A DNA stretch of 13,824 bases from DATJBC01 sp035515515. GTDB lineage: Bacteria > Actinomycetota > Acidimicrobiia > Acidimicrobiales > UBA8190. How positions within the stretch are numbered: the first letter of the stretch is position 1; each line of letters starts with the position of its first letter. Made by a program: the position numbers and the translations under genes. Below the pieces are notes generated by a model. It saw only the letters and a program-made list of their open reading frames with translations, searched no databases and had not been told where the DNA came from. This document shows, piece after piece, positions 1-7,126 of this stretch. The stretch covers positions 1 through 13,824 of the forward strand of contig DATJBC010000022.1 of assembly GCA_035515515.1 (NCBI GenBank). Direction: 5' to 3'.

Positions 1-475
1 CGGTCCCCATGGCGAAGGTGGCCACCACCGCCGCCCAGTAGAAGGCTTCCCGCCGGGGGGTGTCGATGCTGTGGATCGACAGGGTGTGCTCGGTGCGGGA
101 CCACAGCGCGAACACGGCCACGAGCACGACGACGTAGAACACCGTGGACGCCGCATAGGGCACGCCCGCCCCCACGTGTAGCGCGTCGGCCGCCATCGTC
201 CCGAAGGTGCCCACCATCACCACGGCCAGCCAGTACGTCCAGGCCACGTAGCGGCGCATGGCGAACTGGAGCACGAGGGCGACCACGAAGGCGATGAAGC
301 CCAGCGCCACGGCCAACGCCGGCGCCATCACGTGGACCATGTAGTCCGAGGTGGCCTCGCCCATGGCCGTCGACAGGCCCTTCACGACCCAGAACGCCAC
401 CGTGATCTGCGGGACGCGCAAGGGCCCGGCCGCGGTCAGCCAGGCGCCGGCGCGTCGGCGCCGGGGCGTGGTCAC
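1..475 (-). CDS. DUF347-repeat integral membrane protein (COG4705-like), 3' end cut by window edge
   Basis: About 158 codons are visible, read from right to left, and the frame stays open to the left edge, so the C-terminus lies outside the window. The protein is very hydrophobic. It contains the pattern FWVVKGLSTAMGEATSDY, then two membrane spans, a YWLAVVMVGTFGT segment, and the block TLSIHSIDTPRREAFYW. From memory this is typical of bacterial membrane proteins built from tandem DUF347 repeats (two spans each, conserved Trp). Their function is unknown; some are annotated as membrane-anchored or putative transport proteins. No ATG lies in frame. GTG at 475 places about 22 residues before the first repeat; TTG at 511 is the alternative. 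Neither has a clear Shine-Dalgarno sequence. It follows coaE by 117 bases on the same strand. The family call is fairly sure, the start is not. Confidence 0.72.
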   Translation of the reverse strand, partial: MTTPRRRRAGAWLTAAGPLRVPQITVAFWVVKGLSTAMGEATSDYMVHVMAPALAVALGFIAFVVALVLQFAMRRYVAWTYWLAVVMVGTFGTMAADALHVGAGVPYAASTVFYVVVLVAVFALWSRTEHTLSIHSIDTPRREAFYWAAVVATFAMGT

Positions 476-564
476 CGCGACGCGCCGCTGCGCAGGGCGG
501 CACCATCGCAAGGTTCGGGGCTGGACGGGATCATGGCAACCAGACGCTCCGGCCGGGGAGGGCT

Positions 565-570
565 ACCCTA
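565..570 (-). promoter_or_regulatory. Candidate -10 box for the DUF347 gene
   Basis: TAGGGT on the minus strand fits the actinobacterial TANNNT -10 pattern. It lies in the 117-base gap between the coaE stop and the DUF347 start. GTGACA (596-591), close to TTGACA, lies upstream, but the 20-base spacer is longer than ideal and it overlaps the coaE stop codon. Read-through from coaE is the alternative way to express the gene. Confidence 0.25.
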
Positions 571-592
571 GGCGCGTTCGGCGACGGGCGTG

Positions 593-1204
593 TCACCGTG
601 TGTTGCGGGCGCGGGCCTCGAGCTCGGTCCACACCTTGTCGACCTGCGCTTCCAGCGCGTCCCGCTCGCCGGCGTTGTCGATCACGTAGTCGGCGCCCTC
701 GCGCCGCTCCTCCCGGCTGGACTGGTGCGATACGCGAGCCAGGGCGTCCGCACGGGTGAAGTTCCGCGTGGCCATCAGGCGCTCCACGGCCACCTCGACG
801 GGGCAGTCGACCACCACCACCACGTCGAGGGACAGCAGCTCGCGGTGCTGCGGCGTGAGCAGCGGCACGTCCTGCACCACGATGTGGTCGGTGCCCTCCT
901 GGGCCGCCCGGCGCTCGGCCATCACGGCGCCGATGGCGGGGTGGGTGATGGCGTTCAGCGCCGCCAGCGACTCGTCGTCGGCGAAGGCCAGCGCGGCGAG
1001 CGCGGCGCGGTCGATCGACCCGTCGGGGCCCACGATGCCCGGCCCGAAGCGCTCGACGAGGGGCCCGTAGGCGGGGCCGCCCGGGACCACCACCTCCCGG
1101 GCGATGGCGTCGGCGTCGATGAGGACCGCCCCCCGGGCCACGAGGAGCTCCCCCACCGTCGTCTTGCCCGACCCGATGCCCCCGGTGAGCCCGACGGCGA
1201 GCAC
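593..1204 (-). CDS. coaE: Dephospho-CoA kinase
   Basis: A 203-residue protein, the usual length for CoaE. This cytoplasmic enzyme performs the last step of coenzyme A synthesis, ATP-dependent phosphorylation of the 3'-hydroxyl of dephospho-CoA. The P-loop GGIGSGKTT is at residues 8-16. The substrate-side Asp pair DAD is at 30-32, the family block NAITHP at 84-89, and a PLL segment (VPLL) at 113-116, followed by a hydrophobic strand (DVVVVVDCP) and the Arg-rich lid region (MATRNFTRADALARVSHQ). The start codon is GTG at 1204, only four bases after the TAG of the upstream glycosyltransferase gene, so the two are probably co-transcribed and translationally coupled. There is no strong Shine-Dalgarno sequence of its own. 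In many actinobacteria coaE lies directly downstream of rpsA; here rpsA is on the same strand but about 12 kb away. Confidence 0.96.
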   Translation of the reverse strand: MLAVGLTGGIGSGKTTVGELLVARGAVLIDADAIAREVVVPGGPAYGPLVERFGPGIVGPDGSIDRAALAALAFADDESLAALNAITHPAIGAVMAERRAAQEGTDHIVVQDVPLLTPQHRELLSLDVVVVVDCPVEVAVERLMATRNFTRADALARVSHQSSREERREGADYVIDNAGERDALEAQVDKVWTELEARARNTR

Positions 1205-1208
1205 CGCG

Positions 1209-2528
1209 CTACGTCGCCGCGCGCCGCCGGGGGGCCCGCGCCAGGGCTTCGTCCACCAGGGCGTCGAGGGTCCCCGCCGCCGTGGCCTCCCACGACAGCC
1301 GCTGCGCCCTGGCCTGGGCGGCCCGTCCCATGCGGGCCCGCAGCACGGGGTCGCCCAGGACGCGCACCAGCGCGTCGGCGAAGGCGCGCACGGCGTCGGC
1401 TCTCCCCCCGGGCAACGAGTGGCGGTCGAGGTCCACCACGAAGCCCGTCACGTCGTCCTCCACGGCGTCCACGTGGCCGGCGATGCGCGACACGACGGCG
1501 GGCGTGGCGCACGCCCCCGCCTCGGTGATGGTCATCCCCCAGCCCTCGCGCTGCGATGTGCTCGCCACCAACCAGGCGCGCCGGTACTGGTCGACGAGCT
1601 GCTCCTCGTCCATGAACCCCGGGAGCGCCAGCCACCGCTCGGCGCCCACGGCGCGCCGGTGCGCCTCGAGCCGGTCGCGCTCGTAGCCCTCACCCACGAT
1701 CACGGCGCGCAGGTCGGGGACCGAGCGCCGCGCCAGGGCGAGCGCGTCGACGAGGAGCTCGAAGCGCTTCACGGGGACCAGCCGCCCCACCGCCAGCACG
1801 TAGGGGGCCGGGGACCGTCCCGGGCCCGGGGAGAACGACGGGGCGATACCCGGCTGCACCACGCTCACGCGCTCGGGCCGCAGGTGGAGCATGTCGACGA
1901 TCTCGCGCCGCGAGGACTCCGACAGCGTCACCACGCGCGTGCCGCGGTAGAAGGGCGGGGCCAGGCGCCGCTCCACCAGCTGCCCCAGGCGGGCCCGGCC
2001 CGGGCTGAGCACCATCTGCCACATCTCGGCGTGCACGTGGTGGAGGAACGCCACGCGCGGACAACGCGCCCACAGGGGCGAGAAGAAGGGCATGCCGTTC
2101 CAGATCTCGACGAGTCCGTCGGGCCTCCCCCGCGTCCGGAGGAGGCCGCGCGCCGCGCTCCGGGGGAACACGCTGTAGCGCTGGCCCCGGCGGCGGACGT
2201 GGTACCCGGCCCGCTCGGCGTCCGGGGCACGGGCGGCGGCGGCCGACGTCCGCATGGTGACGTCGATCCCCGCGCCGGCCCACAGCGACGCCACGTGGTG
2301 GGCGTGGCGCTCGGAACCGCCCGCCTCGGGGTCGTCGAGGTCGCGCCACGCCAGCACCTCGATGCGCCGCAGGCCGGCGCGGGCGGCCCGCTCGGCCACC
2401 TCCTCGAGCGAGGCCCGCCCCGTCCCGGGGACGAGCAGCAGCCCGGCGCGCCCCTCCGGGGGCCCCTCGGCGGGCTCGGCGTCGTCAGCCCGTGGCCATG
2501 CCACCCTGCGCTGGTGCATCTCGGTCAC
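1209..2528 (-). CDS. GT4-family glycosyltransferase (GT-B fold)
   Basis: A 439-residue soluble glycosyltransferase. The N-terminal Rossmann half begins near residue 55 (VLAWRDLDDPEAGGSERHA) with the acceptor-side glycine loop GGSE at 70-73. The C-terminal half begins near 243 with VLAVGRLVPVKRFELLVDA, whose R249 and K254 sit where GT4 enzymes bind the donor diphosphate. The EX7E motif is E328 to E336, in the REGWGMTITEAGA block. GT4 enzymes transfer sugars from nucleotide-sugar donors with retention of configuration; donor and acceptor cannot be read from this sequence. The start is GTG at 2528, supported by AGGGAG (2539-2534) five bases upstream; an in-frame ATG lies three codons later. The first 50 or so residues are low complexity and may be dispensable. 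The gene follows the flippase gene after a 104-base gap containing a hairpin, and runs almost directly into coaE. Confidence 0.9.
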   Translation of the reverse strand: MTEMHQRRVAWPRADDAEPAEGPPEGRAGLLLVPGTGRASLEEVAERAARAGLRRIEVLAWRDLDDPEAGGSERHAHHVASLWAGAGIDVTMRTSAAAARAPDAERAGYHVRRRGQRYSVFPRSAARGLLRTRGRPDGLVEIWNGMPFFSPLWARCPRVAFLHHVHAEMWQMVLSPGRARLGQLVERRLAPPFYRGTRVVTLSESSRREIVDMLHLRPERVSVVQPGIAPSFSPGPGRSPAPYVLAVGRLVPVKRFELLVDALALARRSVPDLRAVIVGEGYERDRLEAHRRAVGAERWLALPGFMDEEQLVDQYRRAWLVASTSQREGWGMTITEAGACATPAVVSRIAGHVDAVEDDVTGFVVDLDRHSLPGGRADAVRAFADALVRVLGDPVLRARMGRAAQARAQRLSWEATAAGTLDALVDEALARAPRRRAAT

Positions 2529-2533
2529 GACCG

Positions 2534-2572
2534 CTCCCTACCCGCGCTCCGGGGCGCTCACCCGGGAACGTA
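2534..2572 (-). promoter_or_regulatory. Candidate -10 box and ribosome binding site of the GT4-coaE unit
   Basis: TACGTT (2572-2567) fits TANNNT and would start a transcript about 32 bases before the GTG start. AGGGAG (2539-2534) is a good Shine-Dalgarno sequence five bases from the start and decides the GTG at 2528. I see no -35 match. With the hairpin just upstream, this suggests that the glycosyltransferase and coaE can be transcribed separately from the flippase. Confidence 0.3.
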
Positions 2573-2601
2573 GCGCCCGGCCCGCCCGCGGCGGCGGAGG
2601 C

Positions 2602-2625
2602 TGCCCGGCCGTCCCGGGCCGGGCA
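2602..2625 (-). terminator. Strong GC hairpin after the flippase gene (possible terminator or attenuator)
   Basis: TGCCCGGCC and GGCCGGGCA form a perfect nine-base inverted repeat around a six-base loop. The hairpin begins about eight bases after the TAA stop of the flippase gene. There is no T-run on either side, so it is not a classical intrinsic terminator. GC-rich actinobacteria often use U-poor hairpins to terminate or to protect 3' ends. The hairpin itself is certain; its role is inferred. Confidence 0.5.
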
Positions 2626-2632
2626 CCCCACG

Positions 2633-4093
2633 TTAACGACCCGCCGGGGGAAACCCTGCGTCCGGTGGGGGGGCCGCCCGCACGCCGTCCTCGCCCCGGC
2701 GCCGCCCGGAGCGCCGGTGCACGACCACGAAGCACACGACCATGGCGGCGGCCAGCCCGGCCTGGACGGCCAGGTCGCCGCGGGCCGTGCTCAGGAAGCC
2801 GCCTCCGGCGCCGTCCATGGCGGCCGCCAGGGCGCCCTCGCCCACCGTGAGCACGAGCAGGACCCAGCGCCACCCCACGCCCAGGAGGTACACGGTGAGC
2901 ACCACCGTCACCGACAGGAGCACCATGGCCAGCACCAGCGTGGAGAACGCCGAGGAGGCGTCGGTGTACTTGGGACCGAACACGATGCTGAGCATGCGGC
3001 GGGGCACCGCCGCCGAGAGCACCAGCAGGACCCCGCACGGCGCGGCCAGCACGAGCAGGGTGTAGCCGAGCTGGCGCAGGGCGTGCGACCCTCGCTGGTG
3101 CCGGATGGTCGCCTCGGGCAGCAGGTAGTTGACGAGGACGAGCGCCCCGAACACGAGCGCCTTGGCCGGGACCGAGATCGCCGCGTAGGCACCGGAGTGC
3201 CCCGGCGCCTTGCTCCCCAGGAACAGCACGTCGGTGTTCTGCATGAGGGCCAGCACCGCCAGGCTCCCCAGGGCGGCGAAGACGTCGGCGGCCAGGTCGC
3301 GCCCGCCGTGGACCGACATGGCGACCGCCCCCCCGACCGCTTCCACGCCCATCTCGGGCATGGACTGCGGATCGGGCAGCGCCCCGGCGCCGACGGGGGC
3401 GACGTGGACGAGGCTGCGCGTGGCCATCAGGCGGGCGTGGGCGGCCGCCACCGCCTCGGCGATCATGAGCCCGAGGGCGGCCCCCTCCACGCCGAGCTCG
3501 GCCGCCATGGCCAGGGTGAGCGCACAGCGGGCCACCGACTCCAGCACGAGGTTCACCGACACCGCCGTGTAGGCCCGGCGCACCTGGAGGACGCCGCGGT
3601 CGACGGAGATGTTGATCCAGAAGCCGCCGGCGATGAGGACCTCGGCCACCCCGCTCGGCCCCGGCAGGTTGAGGCCGTGGGCGATGGGCACGCGGATGAG
3701 CCACGAGAACACCGCCAGGGCCACGATGGCGGCCTCCCCGGAGCGGTGGACCCGGGCCACCCACGGCCGCACCCGCCCCCCCAGGCCGCCGGCGTCCCAC
3801 GAGGAGACCCGGCGCACCACCCCGACCAGGATGGCCGAGCCCGGGAGCGACACCACCAGGAAGATGGCCAGGAGGATGACCAGGGTCCCGTAGCCCCGCT
3901 TGGTGAGGACGTGGGCCACGAACACCGTGGTGAGGAGGCTCACCAGCCCCACCAGGGCGGCGGCCACCGCCAGGGGGACGGCGTGGCGGATCTCCGAGGT
4001 GGCCCCCGCCGTGGCCGGCACCGGGGACCCGCCCTCCGACGGGCGGAGACCGCCCTCGGGCTCGGGCGCCGAGGGCGGGGGGCCCGGGGGCAC
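2633..4093 (-). CDS. Polysaccharide flippase, Wzx/MOP-type integral membrane protein
   Basis: A 486-residue protein with a Pro/Gly-rich cytoplasmic N-terminus of about 36 residues, then many hydrophobic spans (for example about 38-62, 68-93 and 120-140, with further pairs to about 470). Segments such as VAHVLTKRGYGTLVILLAIFL near the N-terminus and SIVFGPKYTDASSAFSTLVLAM in the second half resemble the polysaccharide biosynthesis (PST/Wzx) branch of the MOP exporter superfamily. These proteins flip lipid-linked glycans across the cytoplasmic membrane. The GTG start at 4093 shares one base with the TAG of the upstream FAD oxidoreductase gene (TAGTG), which implies coupled translation. A glycan-modifying oxidoreductase upstream and a glycosyltransferase downstream fit export of a lipid-linked sugar. 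The substrate is unknown. MurJ is less likely because the neighbours are not peptidoglycan genes. Confidence 0.72.
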   Translation of the reverse strand: MPPGPPPSAPEPEGGLRPSEGGSPVPATAGATSEIRHAVPLAVAAALVGLVSLLTTVFVAHVLTKRGYGTLVILLAIFLVVSLPGSAILVGVVRRVSSWDAGGLGGRVRPWVARVHRSGEAAIVALAVFSWLIRVPIAHGLNLPGPSGVAEVLIAGGFWINISVDRGVLQVRRAYTAVSVNLVLESVARCALTLAMAAELGVEGAALGLMIAEAVAAAHARLMATRSLVHVAPVGAGALPDPQSMPEMGVEAVGGAVAMSVHGGRDLAADVFAALGSLAVLALMQNTDVLFLGSKAPGHSGAYAAISVPAKALVFGALVLVNYLLPEATIRHQRGSHALRQLGYTLLVLAAPCGVLLVLSAAVPRRMLSIVFGPKYTDASSAFSTLVLAMVLLSVTVVLTVYLLGVGWRWVLLVLTVGEGALAAAMDGAGGGFLSTARGDLAVQAGLAAAMVVCFVVVHRRSGRRRGEDGVRAAPPPDAGFPPAGR

Positions 4094-5634
4094 TACGGCG
4101 CGCCGCTACCGCTGACGGCCGCCACCCGCCGCGCCAGCACCGGCGCGGCGCGGCCCGTCCCGGACGTGTCGCGGCGCGTCCCCTCGTGCTCCTCGTGGTA
4201 CTCCTCGTCCACGTTCACCGCCCAGATGTCGTGCCCCGCCCCGTCGACGATGTTCTCCACGGTGAGCATGGCCGTGTACATGGAGTGGTCCTGGTTGTTG
4301 TACTTGTGCATCCCGTTGCGCCCCACGGGGTGCACGTTGGGGACCTCTGCCGCGATCCAGGAGCGGATCACCTCGACGGCGTCGCTGTAGGTGTCGTCGT
4401 AGACGGGGTAGGCCTTGGGCATGCGCACCACGTAGCCGCGCTCCACCTGGTCGCGGGGGACGAGCCCGATGCGGGCCAGCTCCTCGGTGGCCAGGGCGAC
4501 GAGCTCGTCGTCGTCCTTGGCCCACATGTCGTCGTCCTCGAACACGAAGTACTCGAGGCCGAGGCAGGTCGTGCCCTCCCGCACCATGAAGGGCGACCAC
4601 GCCCCGAAGTTCTGGATCCGGCCCACCTTGACGGTGGGGGCGTGGATGTAGATCCAGTTGTCGGGGAAGCCCCGGGCCTCGGGGACCACGAGGGCCACGG
4701 TCAGGAAGTCGCGGTAGCGCAGCTGCCCGGCGGCGGCCCGCACGGCCTCGGGGGCGGGCGGGTCCATCGCCTCCACCAGGGCCGAGAACGGCATCGAGCT
4801 GACCACGTGGGCCACGTCGACGCGCTCGCGCCGCAGCCCGTGCTCGAAGACGACCGCCTCGGCCCCGCCTCGGCCGCGCTCGATGCCCACCACGGGGCAG
4901 CCCAGCAGCACCTCGATGCCGGCCTTCTCGACCAGCTCTCGGCACGTCTCCCACATCATGCCGGGGCCCAGCCGCGGGTACTGGAACTCCTCGATGAGGC
5001 TCGTCACCTGCTTGGCGCGGCTGCGCCGCCCACCCGTGAGGCGGGCGCGCACCGGCTCCCACACCGCCTTGAACAGCGACATGCCCTTGATGCGCTGGGC
5101 ACCCCAGTCGGCGGAGATCTCCGAGGCGGGCACCCCCCACACCTTCTCGTTGTACGTCTTGAAGAAGTGCTCGTAGAGGCGCCAGCCGTAGTTGGCAACG
5201 ATGTAGCCCTCGAGCGTGCTCTGGTCCTTGGGCGGGAGGGCGCGCACCTTCAGGTACGACAGGGCGCAGCGCAACGCCTCGACGGGCCCCAGGTTGCGCA
5301 AGGCGTTGAGGGGCTTGATGGGGTAGTCGTAGAACTTGCCGTCGTAGTAGATCCGGCTCATGCGGGGGCGCAGGAGGAAGTCCTCGGGGGGCAGGATCTC
5401 GCGCCACAGCTCCTCGACGGGGTGCACCTTGGTGAAGAAACGGTGCCCGCCGATGTCGAAGCGCCAGCCGTCGCGCTCGACCGTGCGGCTGATGCCCCCC
5501 ACGGCGTCGTCGGCCTCGAGGACCAGGCCGGGGCGCCCCGCCTTGGCCAGCTGGTAGGCGGCCGTGAGCCCGGCGGGGCCGGCGCCGATCACCGCCACGG
5601 GGCTATCGCCTTGGCGTGCCGTCGTCTGGGTCAC
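4093..5634 (-). CDS. FAD-dependent oxidoreductase, UDP-galactopyranose mutase-like (COG1232-type)
   Basis: A 513-residue flavoprotein. The dinucleotide-binding motif GAGPAG is at 17-22, with E40 at the end of the second strand. It is followed by DDAVGGISRT (42-51) and FDIGGHRFF (59-67), a signature of the UDP-galactopyranose mutase/protoporphyrinogen oxidase-like family. The C-terminal flavin-contact region is at 433-463 (VGRNGMHKYNNQDHSMYTAM). The middle part contains EHFFKTYNEKVWG and a WGAQRI segment. Members of this family near glycosyltransferases are usually described as UGM-like enzymes acting on nucleotide sugars, but activity has rarely been shown, so galactofuranose formation is a hypothesis. 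The GTG start at 5634 is backed by GGAG (5644-5641) six bases upstream. The last 45 or so residues are a charged, low-complexity tail. It overlaps the flippase start by one base. Confidence 0.85.
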   Translation of the reverse strand: MTQTTARQGDSPVAVIGAGPAGLTAAYQLAKAGRPGLVLEADDAVGGISRTVERDGWRFDIGGHRFFTKVHPVEELWREILPPEDFLLRPRMSRIYYDGKFYDYPIKPLNALRNLGPVEALRCALSYLKVRALPPKDQSTLEGYIVANYGWRLYEHFFKTYNEKVWGVPASEISADWGAQRIKGMSLFKAVWEPVRARLTGGRRSRAKQVTSLIEEFQYPRLGPGMMWETCRELVEKAGIEVLLGCPVVGIERGRGGAEAVVFEHGLRRERVDVAHVVSSMPFSALVEAMDPPAPEAVRAAAGQLRYRDFLTVALVVPEARGFPDNWIYIHAPTVKVGRIQNFGAWSPFMVREGTTCLGLEYFVFEDDDMWAKDDDELVALATEELARIGLVPRDQVERGYVVRMPKAYPVYDDTYSDAVEVIRSWIAAEVPNVHPVGRNGMHKYNNQDHSMYTAMLTVENIVDGAGHDIWAVNVDEEYHEEHEGTRRDTSGTGRAAPVLARRVAAVSGSGAP

Positions 5635-5640
5635 TCGCTA

Positions 5641-5678
5641 CTCCGCTCCGTCCGGCACTCCGCCTGCCAGGCAGAATA
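5641..5678 (-). promoter_or_regulatory. Candidate promoter, palindrome and ribosome binding site before the FAD oxidoreductase gene
   Basis: TATTCT (5678-5673) is a reasonable -10 box; transcription would start about 32 bases before the GTG. No -35 match is visible. An 11-base imperfect palindrome with arms GCCTG and CAGGC (5672-5662) directly follows the -10 box, where a repressor would act. GGAG at 5644-5641 is the Shine-Dalgarno sequence. The rest of the 140-base gap after the PIG-V-like gene holds only a weak five-base-pair GCCGG/CCGGC hairpin at 5757-5769. Confidence 0.3.
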
Positions 5679-5774
5679 CCGGCTCCCCGTTCCCTGCCCG
5701 GGAGATCCCCAGGTCGTCGGGCATGGAAACCGCCGTCGACCCGGTGTCCGGGACGTGCCGGGCGCCGGCGGGCG

Positions 5775-6986
5775 TCAGGGCACGTAGAGGTTGGTGAAGG
5801 CCAACGCGGCGTACACGGCCAGCCCCGCGGCGGCCACGGCGAGCACGGCCCGCTCCATGCGCTCGCCGGCGCACAGGGTGGCGCCCGCCAGCACGAGCGG
5901 GAAGGCGGACAGCGCGTAGCGCTCGAAGCCGTCGAGGTTGGAGGCGGTGAGCGCCACCGCCACCACGGCGGCGGCGAACACGCCGTAGGACGCCGGCCAC
6001 CGCACCAGCGCCACCACCACCAGCGCCACCGACAGCAACGCCCAGGGGAGGTGGAGCCCCGACCCGAGGTGGTGGCCGTGCGCCAGCAGCCAGGCGTCGT
6101 GGGCCAGGGTGCGCAGCGGGTCGGCGACCCGTCCCCGCAGGGTGCCCTGCTCCTGGACGCGCAGGGGGGCGAGGGCGTCGCCGTAGCGCCAGCCCACCCA
6201 GCCGAGGAAGATGCCGGCGCCGAGGGCGGGGCCCGCCACGGCGGCGGCCCGGCGCACCCGCTCCGGTGGCGGCGCGCCGCGCAGCCCCCGGACGGCCTCC
6301 ACCACGGCCGGGAAGAGCAGCAGCGCGCCGACCGGGCGCGCCGCCCCGGCCGCCAGCCCCAGCAGCGCCGCCCACCACCACGCCTTGGACCGCAGGGCCA
6401 GGAACGTCCCCACCGAGAGGGCCAACAGCGTCGCCTCGGCGTAGCCCATGGCCATGGTGAAGGCGGGCGGGGCCAGACACGCCAGCCACGCGGCGCGCCG
6501 TGCCAGGGCGTCGTCCCCCGCCTCCCGGCGCACGAGGACGGCGAGCAGGACCACCCCGACCAACGCCGACGCGTTGGCCACGAAGAGCAGCGCGCCCCCG
6601 ACTCCCACGCCGGGGATCCACGACAGCGCCCGGGTGAGGAGGGGCACGAGGGGGAAGAAGCGCAGCGACTCGTGGCCGGCCCCGCCATATCCGTGGCGGG
6701 CGATCGACTCGTACCAGCCCGAGTCCCATCCCAGGAGCCCCTCGTGGACGCGCGCCCGCTGGGCGGCGGAGAGGCCGACGCGCGACGAGAGCTCGTGGGC
6801 CCAGGCCAGCGCGCCGGCCACCACGACCCTGGCCACCAGCCAGGGAGGCCCGGCGGTGCGCAGCGCCCAGGCCAGCTCACGGCGACACAGGCGGCCGGGG
6901 GCGGACGGGGTCGGGAGCGCCCCGGTGCGGCCCGTGGCGTGGGGGACGCCGGCGGTGACGCCGGTGTCGACCGAGACGACCCGCAT
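5775..6986 (-). CDS. PIG-V-like integral-membrane glycosyltransferase (GT-C, putative mannosyltransferase)
   Basis: A 403-residue multi-span membrane protein. After a cytoplasmic N-terminus of about 48 residues come a first membrane span and then a luminal-type loop with GWDSGWYESIARHGY (86-100). Its W87-D88 corresponds to the catalytic Asp motif of PIG-V/GT-C enzymes. It is followed by the family-typical RFFPLVPLL (109-117). Eight or more further spans follow. GT-C enzymes use polyprenyl-phosphate sugars as donors on the outer face of the membrane; mannose is the usual sugar in this family but is not proven here. The ATG at 6986 lies only six bases after a TAGCAT box, so the transcript may be leaderless. 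It probably heads the minus-strand glycan cassette, with a 140-base gap to the FAD oxidoreductase gene, and is divergent from the peptide importer. Confidence 0.8.
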   Translation of the reverse strand: MRVVSVDTGVTAGVPHATGRTGALPTPSAPGRLCRRELAWALRTAGPPWLVARVVVAGALAWAHELSSRVGLSAAQRARVHEGLLGWDSGWYESIARHGYGGAGHESLRFFPLVPLLTRALSWIPGVGVGGALLFVANASALVGVVLLAVLVRREAGDDALARRAAWLACLAPPAFTMAMGYAEATLLALSVGTFLALRSKAWWWAALLGLAAGAARPVGALLLFPAVVEAVRGLRGAPPPERVRRAAAVAGPALGAGIFLGWVGWRYGDALAPLRVQEQGTLRGRVADPLRTLAHDAWLLAHGHHLGSGLHLPWALLSVALVVVALVRWPASYGVFAAAVVAVALTASNLDGFERYALSAFPLVLAGATLCAGERMERAVLAVAAAGLAVYAALAFTNLYVP

Positions 6987-6992
6987 CCCCGC

Positions 6993-6998
6993 ATGCTA
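6993..6998 (-). promoter_or_regulatory. Candidate -10 box giving a leaderless PIG-V-like transcript
   Basis: TAGCAT on the minus strand ends six bases before the ATG at 6986. With a -10 box at this distance transcription would start at or next to the A of the start codon, an arrangement common in actinobacteria. There is no Shine-Dalgarno sequence beyond the short GGGG run, and no clear -35 box. Confidence 0.4.
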
Positions 6999-7064
6999 CG
7001 ACGACGCCTGGCACGGACCCCGTGACGAGGCTGTACGTGCCCTGTGGCTCGGCCGCGTGCCGTC

Positions 7065-7070
7065 TACAGT
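7065..7070 (+). promoter_or_regulatory. Candidate -10 box of the peptide importer operon
   Basis: TACAGT matches TANNNT and would give a 5' untranslated leader of about 50 bases before the ATG at 7127. The expected -35 position (about 7042-7047, CTGTGG) is a poor match to TTGACA, so the assignment rests on the -10 box and its place in the divergent gap. Confidence 0.35.
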
Positions 7071-7093
7071 GGCGCGCCGACGGTGGCACCGAG

Positions 7094-7108
7094 GGGACTG
7101 CACGTCCC
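7094..7108 (+). promoter_or_regulatory. Small hairpin in the leader of the peptide importer operon
   Basis: GGGAC-TGCAC-GTCCC is a perfect five-base-pair inverted repeat with a five-base loop. It lies seven bases before the GAGGGG Shine-Dalgarno sequence (7115-7120) of the binding-protein gene. It could be an operator half-site pair or an RNA structure affecting translation, or chance in GC-rich DNA. Confidence 0.25.
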
Positions 7109-7126
7109 GGTAGCGAGGGGGAGCCG

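Noticed and set aside
332..689. Two overlapping plus-strand open frames (79 and 112 codons)
   Set aside because: They lie antisense to the DUF347 and coaE genes, have Arg/Pro/Gly-rich nonsense composition and no ribosome binding site; they are typical shadow frames of GC-rich DNA.
1104..5787. Long plus-strand open frames (489, 632 and 533 codons) opposite the glycan cassette
   Set aside because: They are antisense to genes with clear motifs, and their products are His/Gly/Arg-rich with no domain. Long antisense frames are expected at this GC content.
7022..7126. An upstream ATG extending the binding protein by 35 residues
   Set aside because: It would bury the Tat signal peptide inside the protein, and the candidate -10 box would fall within the coding region. 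The ATG at 7127 has a good Shine-Dalgarno sequence.
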